A DNA stretch of 6,332 nucleotides from Syntrophomonadaceae bacterium (GTDB taxonomy: Bacteria > Bacillota > Dethiobacteria > DTU022). Positions 1 through 5,949 of the stretch are shown one piece after another; the first letter of the stretch is position 1, and each line of letters begins with the position of its first letter. A model generated the notes under the pieces. That model had not been told where the DNA came from. It did no database searches and saw nothing but the letters and a program-made list of their open reading frames with translations. Both the position numbers and the translations under genes were made by a program. The stretch spans positions 1 through 6,332 of the forward strand of contig PWSG01000054.1 of NCBI GenBank assembly GCA_003564055.1. Reading direction: 5' to 3'.

Positions 1-10
1 AAACAACCAC

Positions 11-50
11 CAAAAAACAAGCCCTCCTCAATATGGAGAAAGGTTTTTTT
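11..50. terminator. Weak, possibly bidirectional terminator after the peptidase gene
   Basis: CTCC (24-27) can pair with GGAG (35-38) and be extended by G-U pairs on the minus strand. It lies between an A-run at 13-18 and a T-run at 44-50, so either strand would give a short hairpin followed by Us. It begins 15 bases after the peptidase stop codon. The stem is short, and a convergent gene may lie just outside the window. Confidence 0.4.
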
Positions 51-64
51 AATTTAAGCTAGTT

Positions 65-1528
65 TTAAGGATTAAAAAAACGCAGCGGATCCAAGGGTTT
101 ATGCTGATAATAACTATGCCATTCGCCGGTGCCATCATCGAGGCGGATTTCAAAATGAAGGTGTGGCCCTGTAGAACGACCGGTAGAACCGACCCTGCCA
201 ATAACTTCGCCCTGCTCGACCTTATCTCCCTCAGAAACAAGGTTAACCTGGTTATGAAGATACAGGCTCCAGTAGGAACCGTGATAAATAATAATATAAT
301 TTCCCTGTGAACCACCACGGCCTGAAAACCAGACAACACCACTGTCAGAGGCTAAAATGTTCGTTCCCGGATCTGCATGAATATCTATGCCGGTATGCCA
401 TTCACTAAAACCCCTGCCTGGTGTTATCTCCCCGGCTTCCTCTACAGGCCAAATAAATTGTCCTGAACCCACATTGGGTACATTAGCCGTGCCATGTCTC
501 TCAATTTGAATTACCGGTTCATCTATAACCGTTTCACTAATCCTGGTTCTTTCTATTTCAGTTCCGTTTTTACGTGTTATATGATAGACAATTTCCTTTT
601 TGCCGTCCCTGCCGGGAGTATCAATTTCTTTTTCAACTACCCACATTTCTTCATCGTAAACAATTTCAGTTAAGTAAGGGATATCTTCTATGACCACAGT
701 TTCTTCTATGGTTTTAATACTTATGCCATTATTTTCAATCGTAGAAGAATCATCTTTCAGTTCGCCTGTGGAAAATGCATGAACAAGCGAAGCAGGGTTA
801 AATGACCCTTGCATATACCGGCTATTCAGTGATTCGCGTCCCGATATTTCTGGGCTGGATGCTGCCTGCAAATTATTACTGCTGCCATTTTCAACCAGCA
901 AGGCAACAACATCGTCTGCAGTAAATATGTTTTCAGGAGTAACACTGCAGGGCTCAAGGGTCAGGTCTTCTATGATTACCGTATCAAGCACCCTCACGCT
1001 GTTATGGTCGCTGAGATAATATGCTTTTAGTGATTTGATAATTTCATCCAGATCACTTTTCGATGAAACTGAAACCAGGGGTTCTCCATCAACTTTAATC
1101 ATAAAAGCATCTGTAAGCATTGTCATCTGCTGGCGAATTTCTGTTTGTACAACTTCTGGCTCCGGTTTACTACCTGGCCTGAATTCCTTTACCAGGTCAA
1201 TTTTAATGCCCGGCTCTATACGTATACCGTATATACTACCACAACGATCGGTCAGCTCAGAGACAAAACCTTCGACTTCTTGCACATCTCCAACTATCCC
1301 CACTTCTTTATCGTCCAGCATCACTACATAAACATAACTGCCCATGTAATTGTGAAGCGCCAGGATAGCTATGAGAGGGAAAAATGCAGTAAACAGAAAA
1401 TGAACTGCCTTAATTTTCTTCGATAGAAGCGAAATCTTTACAGTTTTAAAAATTCTTTTATAGTTAACAGATCTCTTACCCGGAGGCCTTTTTCCAGCAG
1501 GCACAGTTGAGACAGTTTTTGGTTTCAT
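65..1528 (-). CDS. Membrane-anchored murein metallopeptidase, G5 plus LytM/M23 domains
   Basis: A 487-residue cell-wall hydrolase expected to cut peptide cross-links outside the membrane. A strongly basic N-terminal segment (1-40) precedes one membrane segment at about 41-59, with no cleavage site evident, so it is probably a signal anchor. Residues 66-135 and 142-212 look like two diverged copies of one module, followed by a Ser/Asn-rich linker to about 268. Residues 270-346 resemble a G5 domain. The M23 domain covers about 358-487 with the ligands His378 and Asp382 (HTGID), His425 (LYLHN), His456 and His458 (GPHLHFE), so it should be active. The ATG at 1528 is chosen because AAAGGG lies eight bases upstream. 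A GTG at 1570 would add 14 residues but lacks a binding site. Other clostridial G5/M23 proteins act in sporulation or envelope remodelling; the role here is not known. Confidence 0.92.
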   Translation of the reverse strand: MKPKTVSTVPAGKRPPGKRSVNYKRIFKTVKISLLSKKIKAVHFLFTAFFPLIAILALHNYMGSYVYVVMLDDKEVGIVGDVQEVEGFVSELTDRCGSIYGIRIEPGIKIDLVKEFRPGSKPEPEVVQTEIRQQMTMLTDAFMIKVDGEPLVSVSSKSDLDEIIKSLKAYYLSDHNSVRVLDTVIIEDLTLEPCSVTPENIFTADDVVALLVENGSSNNLQAASSPEISGRESLNSRYMQGSFNPASLVHAFSTGELKDDSSTIENNGISIKTIEETVVIEDIPYLTEIVYDEEMWVVEKEIDTPGRDGKKEIVYHITRKNGTEIERTRISETVIDEPVIQIERHGTANVPNVGSGQFIWPVEEAGEITPGRGFSEWHTGIDIHADPGTNILASDSGVVWFSGRGGSQGNYIIIYHGSYWSLYLHNQVNLVSEGDKVEQGEVIGRVGSTGRSTGPHLHFEIRLDDGTGEWHSYYQHKPLDPLRFFNP

Positions 1529-1557
1529 AGCCGTGACCCTTTCTGCGTTTAAAATGC

Positions 1558-1622
1558 CGGTTAACCCCACTCTACCAGACTGTCAAGATATTTTTATAAT
1601 AAACCCAGCACTTATTTTGTAA
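1558..1622 (-). promoter_or_regulatory. Weak promoter-like boxes before the M23 peptidase gene
   Basis: Two candidates lie close to the gene on the minus strand. TTACAA (1622-1617) and TATAAA (1598-1593) are 18 bases apart. A perfect TTGACA (1586-1581) has only TAACCG (1563-1558) at 17 bases, a poor -10. Either could drive the gene downstream of the hairpin at 1709-1743, but neither is strong. Confidence 0.25.
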
Positions 1623-1708
1623 CCAAAAAAGAACAAGTAATACGCAATCAGCAAACGGCATCCTTAACATATGCCCTTAATAAAAAGGTTAACTATTGTC
1701 TTTTGAAC

Positions 1709-1743
1709 AAAAAAAACGGCATCGCTTGTCGGGCAAACCGTTT
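1709..1743 (-). terminator. Hairpin with U8 tract: terminator or attenuator in the peptidase leader
   Basis: On the minus strand AAACGG (1743-1738) pairs with CCGTTT (1719-1714). An inner stem TTGC with GCGA closes the loop CCGACAA after a small internal loop, and eight Ts follow (1716-1709, the first three shared with the stem). It has all the parts of an intrinsic terminator. It lies about 160 bases after the FAD stop and directly after a promoter, so it may end read-through from upstream, attenuate the peptidase transcript, or end a very short RNA. Confidence 0.65.
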
Positions 1744-1752
1744 ATGTTTAAA

Positions 1753-1781
1753 ATTATAACATTTTGTAATAAGGAAAGCAA
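1753..1781 (-). promoter_or_regulatory. Extended -10 sigma-A type promoter
   Basis: The minus strand has a perfect TATAAT (1758-1753) with TGT directly before it, forming the TGn extended -10 element. TTGCTT (1781-1776) lies 17 bases upstream as a -35 box with three of six consensus bases. Transcription would start near 1746, only a few bases before the hairpin at 1743-1709. It points towards the M23 peptidase gene. The region is AT-rich, so chance matches are a risk, but the TGn-TATAAT combination and exact spacing are better than background. Confidence 0.6.
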
Positions 1782-1811
1782 ATTTTAAACCTTTTCTTGC
1801 AGGATTGCTTT

Positions 1812-1842
1812 GCTAATAAAAAAGGAGGCTTGCTTCCTTATT
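1812..1842 (-). terminator. Probable terminator after the FAD dehydrogenase gene
   Basis: On the minus strand AAGGAAGC (1839-1832) pairs with GCCTCCTT (1829-1822) with one A-C mismatch, followed by TTTTATTAG. Flanking GTTAATAA and TTATTAGC could extend the pairing if the U-run bulges. It begins about 63 bases after the stop at 1903. The stem is only moderately strong, so read-through is possible. Confidence 0.55.
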
Positions 1843-1902
1843 AACTAAAATTTACCTCTTAGAATTTACGCTGCCAAACAGTCCCTTAAAGGTAAGTGCA
1901 TA

Positions 1903-3300
1903 TTAATTGGCAGATAAGCGTTCTGAAACTTCTCGGGCAACCAGCAAGCCTGTTGAAGAGGCCTGAATTAAACCCCTTGTTACACCGGCGCCGTCACCGA
2001 CAGCAAATAGATTTTGAATTGCAGTTTCAAGCTTACTGCTCAAGCAAAGGCGATATGAATAGAATTTAACTTCAACCCCATAAAGCAGGGTGTGCCGAGA
2101 GTTAACTCCGGGAGCCAGCTTATCAAGAGCTTCCAACATTTCAATGATGGCCAGCAGGTACCTGTAAGGTAAAACAAGGCTTAAATCACCGGGAGTCGCT
2201 TCAGTTAAGGTAGGGTGAACAAGACCCCGGCGAATTCTTTCAGGAGTTGAACGACGTCCCATTAGGAGGTCGCCAAGGCGTTGTACAATTACTCCGTCTC
2301 CTAACATATTGGCCAGGCTTGCTATATATCTGCCGTAGCGAATCGGTTCAGTAAATGGTTCTGTAAAGGATTTGCTTACTAAAAGAGCAAAGTTTGTATT
2401 GTCTGTTTTAGTTTCAGCGTAACTATGGCCATTTACTGTTACAAGGCCTTCGTTGCCTTCAGTTACAACAACCCCGTAAGGGTTCATGCAAAAAGTGCGA
2501 ATACGATCATCAAAGTGTCTTGTAAAATAGATCAGTTTAGACTCATATACCTCGCTGGTCAGTTTTTCTAAAATCACAGCAGGCACTTCTACCCGCACAC
2601 CGATATCAACCGGATTATTAACGCCCTTTAGTCCCAATCTTTTCGATTCAGCATGTATCCACTCTGCGCCAACACGCCCGGGCCCGCAAATAACGTAATC
2701 AGCAGAATATATTTCCCCCGATTTTAACCTGACTCCCTTGATCATATTGTCTTCTGTGACAAGTTCCGTTACATCTGTATTCATGAGGATATCGACTTTG
2801 TCTGACAGGGCTTTATGCATTTTTTCTACGATGCGGTAGCAGTTTTCAGTACCGAGATGTCTTATCTTCGAGGGAATCAGGCTTAAACCTGCAGCTGCAG
2901 CGCTGCGCACCATGTCCTTAAGTGCTTCTTGATCTGTTCCGTAAACAGTTTTTGAGGCTCCGTAAGATAAGTAAGTTTGATCTACCTTCTCAATCAACTT
3001 CTCAATTGAATCCTGATCAATATATTCACCTAAAAAACCACCAAAGGCAGATGTCAGGGTCAGTTTTCCATCACTGAAAGCCCCGGCTCCTCCCCATCCA
3101 CAGGTAATAGCACAGGGATTACAGCGCAGGCACCGACCGTATTCTCGCTGGGTCTTACAATGGCGCTTTTCAAGTGGGGCGCCTTTATCAATCATTAAAA
3201 CCCTGGCCTTGTTTTTTGCAGTTAATTCAAGAGCGGCAAAAATCCCTGCAGGACCTGCTCCGACAATAATTACATCATAACTATTACCCGTCGTTTGCAT
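1903..3300 (-). CDS. Uncharacterised FAD-dependent dehydrogenase (COG2509-like)
   Basis: A 465-residue predicted cytoplasmic flavoprotein of unknown substrate. The N-terminal dinucleotide-binding motif is VIIVGAGPAGIFAALEL (11-27, Gly14, Gly16, Gly19), with an acidic Asp38 ending the second strand (VLMIDKG). A cysteine cluster follows, Cys48 and Cys57-x2-Cys60-x2-Cys63-x3-Cys67, leading into GWGGAGAFSDGKLTL. The C-terminus has the second FAD signature NLFAVGDGAGVTRGLIQASSTG. This layout matches what I recall of COG2509. The ATG at 3300 is preferred over the in-frame start at 3360 because GAAGAAGG lies five bases upstream and the FAD motif is then at its usual distance from the start. It overlaps the dnaB stop by 17 bases, which suggests translational coupling. 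A terminator follows about 60 bases after the stop. The cysteines may bind an Fe-S cluster or be redox-active; that is not shown here. Confidence 0.9.
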   Translation of the reverse strand: MQTTGNSYDVIIVGAGPAGIFAALELTAKNKARVLMIDKGAPLEKRHCKTQREYGRCLRCNPCAITCGWGGAGAFSDGKLTLTSAFGGFLGEYIDQDSIEKLIEKVDQTYLSYGASKTVYGTDQEALKDMVRSAAAAGLSLIPSKIRHLGTENCYRIVEKMHKALSDKVDILMNTDVTELVTEDNMIKGVRLKSGEIYSADYVICGPGRVGAEWIHAESKRLGLKGVNNPVDIGVRVEVPAVILEKLTSEVYESKLIYFTRHFDDRIRTFCMNPYGVVVTEGNEGLVTVNGHSYAETKTDNTNFALLVSKSFTEPFTEPIRYGRYIASLANMLGDGVIVQRLGDLLMGRRSTPERIRRGLVHPTLTEATPGDLSLVLPYRYLLAIIEMLEALDKLAPGVNSRHTLLYGVEVKFYSYRLCLSSKLETAIQNLFAVGDGAGVTRGLIQASSTGLLVAREVSERLSAN

Positions 3301-4648
3301 TTTTACCTTCTTCCCCAATTTCATCACGCGCAACGTTAGCAAATTTTGTAAAGCGATCAAGAAAATAAAGTTTTACCAGGCCGGTTGGACCATTGCGCTG
3401 TTTAGCAATGCTAATTTCCGCAATGTTACCTTGTTCAGTATCCCTGTTATAATAAGACTCGCGGTAAATAAACATCACCACATCAGCATTGGCTTCAATT
3501 CCACCCGATTCCATGAGGTCACTGAGCATAGGGCGCCGATCGGGTCTTTTTTCAACTGCTCTGCTTAACTGGGACAAGGCTATAACGGGAATTTGCAGTT
3601 CCTTGGCTAAAGCTTTAAGAGCTCTTGATATTTCAGATAGTTCCTGCTGCCTGCTTTCTGAACGGCTAAACCCGCGCATGAGCTGAAGGTAATCGACGAA
3701 TATTGCCTGCAGCCCTTTTTCAGCTTTAAGCCGTCGGGCCTTGGCCCGGACCTCCATTACGGAAAGGTTTCCGGAATCATCAATGTAGAGCGGAGATTCG
3801 CTAAGCGGTCCGACAGCCCTGGTTAACTTCTGCCACTCCTCCTGGGTCAAAAAACCCCTACGCATATTCTGTGCGTCGATCTGGGATTCTGCACAGAGCA
3901 AACGCTGCGCCAGTTGTTCCCTGGACATTTCCATACTAAAAAAAGCGGTCGGCATCTTTTCTTTCACAGCCATTTGTTGGGTTATGTTTAAAGCAAGCGT
4001 AGTCTTTCCCATACTGGGACGGGCAGCAATAATAATAAGATCAGAATTTTGAAAACCGGATGTTACCCTGTCAAGATCTGTAAAACCGGTAGAAAGACCG
4101 GTCACACCTTTTTTTTCATCGTAAAGCTTTTCTATACTGTCAAAAGCTTTTACAAGCACATCTTTAAGCGAGGCGAAACCCTGCTGCTGCCCCCTACGGC
4201 TGATCTCAAAGATAAGCTGCTCCGCTTCATCAAGGAACTCGTCCACGTTGGAAGGAGACTCAAAGCTGCGTGTCACTATACCAGTGGCAGTTTGAATCAA
4301 GGCTCGCAAAATCGCCTTTTCCCTCACAATACGGGAATGGTACTGCACATTTGCAGCTGTGGGCACAGCATTGGCCAGGGTGACAAGGTATGATCTTCCC
4401 CCTACTTCTTCGAGGCATTGATTGCTCTGCAGCTCTTCAGATAAGGTTACCAGATCAACTGGCTCACCTTTTTCACTTAAAGATATTATGCCGGAAAATA
4501 TTTTTTGGTGGGCAGTGCTGTAAAAGTCCTGCTCAGTTAAAAGCTCTGCCGCTGCAAATATTGCTTCCCTGTCAATAATCATTGAACCAAGGACTGAATG
4601 TTCAGCCTCTTTGCTCTGGGGGGGCACCCTGTCACTGAGAACTACCAA
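3284..4648 (-). CDS. dnaB: Replicative DNA helicase DnaB (called DnaC in B. subtilis)
   Basis: This is the hexameric 5'-3' helicase at the replication fork, 454 residues and full length. The N-terminal domain (about 7-150) starts RVPPQSKEAEHSVLGSMI. After a linker the RecA-like ATPase begins near 180 (GLSTGFTDLDRVTSGF). The Walker A motif is ARPSMGKT at 209-216 with Lys215. Glu240 in FFSMEM is the likely catalytic glutamate. Walker B is IFVDYLQLM with Asp319, IALSQLSR is at 356-363, and KQRNG at 416-420 holds the probable arginine finger Arg418. The motif usually written DLRESGxIEQDAD reads DLMESGGIEANAD at 377-389, an unusual set of changes. The start is TTG, chosen because AAGGAGG lies nine bases upstream and the N-terminus then matches the family. 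It is downstream of rplI, and its end overlaps the next gene by 17 bases. Confidence 0.98.
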   Translation of the reverse strand: MVVLSDRVPPQSKEAEHSVLGSMIIDREAIFAAAELLTEQDFYSTAHQKIFSGIISLSEKGEPVDLVTLSEELQSNQCLEEVGGRSYLVTLANAVPTAANVQYHSRIVREKAILRALIQTATGIVTRSFESPSNVDEFLDEAEQLIFEISRRGQQQGFASLKDVLVKAFDSIEKLYDEKKGVTGLSTGFTDLDRVTSGFQNSDLIIIAARPSMGKTTLALNITQQMAVKEKMPTAFFSMEMSREQLAQRLLCAESQIDAQNMRRGFLTQEEWQKLTRAVGPLSESPLYIDDSGNLSVMEVRAKARRLKAEKGLQAIFVDYLQLMRGFSRSESRQQELSEISRALKALAKELQIPVIALSQLSRAVEKRPDRRPMLSDLMESGGIEANADVVMFIYRESYYNRDTEQGNIAEISIAKQRNGPTGLVKLYFLDRFTKFANVARDEIGEEGKNANDG

Positions 4649-4657
4649 TTTCAGCAG

Positions 4658-4664
4658 CCTCCTT
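4658..4664 (-). promoter_or_regulatory. Ribosome binding site fixing the TTG start of dnaB
   Basis: AAGGAGG on the minus strand stands nine bases before TTG at 4648-4646. No ATG or GTG in this frame lies at a suitable distance, and the TTG gives the family-typical N-terminus, so this site decides the start. Confidence 0.85.
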
Positions 4665-4674
4665 ATGATAATAT

Positions 4675-5121
4675 TTAGTCTTCTTTATCAACCCGGATCA
4701 ATATTTCAGCTTTTACACCTGGATGCAGGCGGACATCTGCTGTATAGGTACCTACACTTTTTAGCGGTTCGGAAAGCTCTATTTTCTTTTTGTCAACTTC
4801 AAAGCCTTCTTCCAACAGCTTGCCGGCAATATCCGCCGCTGTAACTGACCCAAAAAGCCGTCCGCCTTCTCCTGCCGGCACTTTAAAAGCAATTTCTTTT
4901 TGAGAGAGGTTCCCTGCCTCTTCACGGGCCTGCTCTTCCAGTTCCCTGTTCATAGCCTGCTCTTTCTCCTGGCGCTGCTGCCAATCTCGCAAACGCTGTG
5001 GTGTCGCTTCAACCGCCAACCCACGCGGCAAAAGATGGTTGCGGGCATATCCCCTTGCTACCTCTTTCAATTCGCCTTTTTTCCCCAGATTGGGGACATC
5101 CTGCTCAAGTATGATCTGCAT
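4675..5121 (-). CDS. rplI: 50S ribosomal protein L9
   Basis: L9 binds 23S rRNA near the base of the L1 stalk and helps hold the reading frame. At 148 residues it has the usual length. The N-terminal RNA-binding domain (about 1-40) shows MQIILEQDVPNLGKKGE and the signature GYARNHLLPRGLA at 24-36. A long charged connecting helix covers about 41-75, rich in Gln, Glu and Arg. The C-terminal domain starts near 76 and carries GRLFGSVTAADIA at 87-99 and the GVKAEILIRV strand at the end. The start follows AAAGGAGC at about nine bases. It lies 26 bases before dnaB, the usual pairing in Firmicutes. Upstream, the yybS and gdpP-type genes often found between rpsR and rplI in this phylum are absent. Confidence 0.98.
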   Translation of the reverse strand: MQIILEQDVPNLGKKGELKEVARGYARNHLLPRGLAVEATPQRLRDWQQRQEKEQAMNRELEEQAREEAGNLSQKEIAFKVPAGEGGRLFGSVTAADIAGKLLEEGFEVDKKKIELSEPLKSVGTYTADVRLHPGVKAEILIRVDKED

Positions 5122-5124
5122 TGT

Positions 5125-5153
5125 CAGACAGCTCCTTTCTTCCTGCTTGTCTG
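5125..5153 (-). promoter_or_regulatory. Hairpin displaying the rplI Shine-Dalgarno in its loop
   Basis: On the minus strand CAGACAAGC (5153-5145) can pair with GCTGTCTG (5132-5125), eight base pairs with one bulged A. The loop AGGAAGAAAGGA holds most of the rplI ribosome binding site, and the stem ends three bases before the ATG. Such a stem could present or modulate the binding site. Pairing is visible in the sequence; any regulatory role is inference. Confidence 0.4.
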
Positions 5154-5184
5154 TTAATTCGCCCCAGGTAGCCTTCTATCCTGC

Positions 5185-5224
5185 AAATAAAAAACGGCGC
5201 CTGGAATTATAATCCGACACCGTT
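5185..5224 (-). terminator. Intrinsic terminator between rpsR and rplI
   Basis: Read on the minus strand, 5224-5214 (AACGGTGTCGG) pairs with 5204-5193 (CCAGGCGCCGTT), using two G-U pairs and one bulged A, around the loop ATTATAATT. It is followed at once by TTTTTTATTT. This is the form of a Rho-independent terminator. The G-U pairs make it clearly better in the minus-strand RNA than in the plus-strand RNA. It separates the rpsF-ssb-rpsR set from rplI-dnaB, either as a full stop or as a partial terminator that sets the ratio of the two groups. Confidence 0.8.
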
Positions 5225-5247
5225 ATAAAATGACCAGCTTGCTTCTG

Positions 5248-5478
5248 TTATTCCATGCTAAAGGGCATTAAAGCCATAATCCTGGCTTTTTTAATCGCCC
5301 GCGTCAGTTGACGTTGATGCTTGGCACAATTACCGGAAATACGGCGTGGAAGCACTTTTCCTCTTTCAGTTACAAACCTTTTTAACTTTTCATGCTGTTT
5401 ATAATCAACATCATCTATCTTCTCAACGCAAAAACTGCATATTTTCTTTTTTGGCTTTCTTCCTCTGTCACGCCTCAT
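5248..5478 (-). CDS. rpsR: 30S ribosomal protein S18, zinc-ribbon (C+) form
   Basis: S18 pairs with S6 in the 30S platform. The 76-residue product has the normal length and the family signature [34 protein letters not shown] and [13 protein letters not shown]. Cys14 and Cys17 (CSFC) together with Cys51 and His54 (NCAKH) are consistent with the zinc-binding C+ version of S18. The E. coli protein lacks this set, having CRFT and TRAKY at the corresponding places. A very strong Shine-Dalgarno (GGAAGGAGGGTGATTA directly before the ATG) fills most of the 17-base gap after ssb. An intrinsic terminator follows 24 bases after the stop, so this appears to be the last gene of the rpsF-ssb-rpsR transcript. 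Confidence 0.98.
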   Translation of the reverse strand: MRRDRGRKPKKKICSFCVEKIDDVDYKQHEKLKRFVTERGKVLPRRISGNCAKHQRQLTRAIKKARIMALMPFSME

Positions 5479-5495
5479 TAATCACCCTCCTTCCG

Positions 5496-5903
5496 TTAAA
5501 AGGGAACATCATCTGTACTAATATCTAAATCATCACCATCTGGACTGCTAAAGTCATCTGACTGCGGTTTAGCTGCATCGCTTTTTTTATCCAGAAAGCG
5601 GACATTATCGGCTACAACCTCTGCAACCTTCCGCTTAACACCTTCGCTATCTTCAAAAGACCGGATCTGCAACCTTCCAGCAACTGCAGCAAGACTGCCT
5701 TTATTAAGGTAGTTGGCGCAATTTTCTGCTTGTTTGCGCCAGGTGACAATTTTAATAAAATCAGTATCTCTTTCCCCCTGCTGGTTGGTAAAAGGACGAT
5801 CGACTGCAAGGGAAAAAGTAGCTACTGGTACACCGCCACCGGCTGTATAACGAAGCTCCGGATCATGGGTCAGACGACCGATCAAAACCACCTGGTTTAA
5901 CAT
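5496..5903 (-). CDS. ssb: Single-stranded DNA-binding protein
   Basis: This 135-residue SSB coats single-stranded DNA in replication, recombination and repair, and recruits partner proteins through its C-terminal tip. The OB fold fills residues 1-105: the start [20 protein letters not shown], the ATFSLAVDR strand, the [14 protein letters not shown] core with the DNA-stacking Trp at 55, and the [15 protein letters not shown] strand. A short acidic linker of about 25 residues (B. subtilis SSB is about 172 residues overall) leads to the tip STDDVPF, a variant of the usual DDDIPF. The ATG is preceded by AAGGGCGG at a seven-base spacing. It lies between rpsF and rpsR, the standard Firmicutes position, and its stop is 17 bases before rpsR. 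The call is secure. Confidence 0.98.
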   Translation of the reverse strand: MLNQVVLIGRLTHDPELRYTAGGGVPVATFSLAVDRPFTNQQGERDTDFIKIVTWRKQAENCANYLNKGSLAAVAGRLQIRSFEDSEGVKRKVAEVVADNVRFLDKKSDAAKPQSDDFSSPDGDDLDISTDDVPF

Positions 5904-5949
5904 AGAAATACCGCCCTTCTTAGTGTTATATTCATATTCTCAAACATTA

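Larger units (their letters stand above)
1529..1902. other. Intergenic region between the FAD gene and the M23 peptidase gene
   Basis: These 374 bases contain no convincing gene on either strand. In minus-strand order they hold the terminator of the FAD gene, an inverted repeat (TTGCTTT at 1805-1811 on the plus strand against AAAGCAA at 1775-1781), an extended -10 promoter, a second hairpin with a U-run, and an AT-rich leader with weak promoter-like boxes in front of the peptidase gene. The decamer AAACGGCATC occurs twice (plus strand 1653-1662 and 1714-1723). Confidence 0.8.

Noticed and set aside
1035..1426. Plus-strand ORFs opposite the peptidase gene, and similar plus-strand ORFs opposite dnaB, rplI and rpsR.
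   Set aside because: They lie wholly antisense to well-recognised genes, show no family motifs and have compositions typical of reverse-frame shadows.
1529..1570. Upstream GTG start of the M23 peptidase at 1570 (14 more residues).
   Set aside because: No Shine-Dalgarno precedes it, while the ATG at 1528 has AAAGGG at eight bases and begins with the expected basic segment.
1572..1670. Minus-strand 32-codon ORF in the peptidase leader, starting ATG TTA AGG with AAGGG nearby.
   Set aside because: AAGGG is only three bases from the ATG, the predicted peptide is unusually rich in Trp and Cys, and it runs over the peptidase promoter region. It looks like chance translation of AT-rich leader.
3301..3360. 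Upstream starts of the FAD dehydrogenase at 3360 and 3324.
   Set aside because: They lack ribosome binding sites and would put about 20 irrelevant residues before the FAD motif. The segment is already used by dnaB in another frame.
5122..5186. Possible rplI promoter: TTGCAG on the minus strand with a 17-base spacer.
   Set aside because: The -10 position reads GGCGAA, with no acceptable TATAAT-like element at other spacings.
5612..5809. Minus-strand 65-codon ORF inside ssb.
   Set aside because: It is an out-of-frame shadow of the SSB coding sequence.
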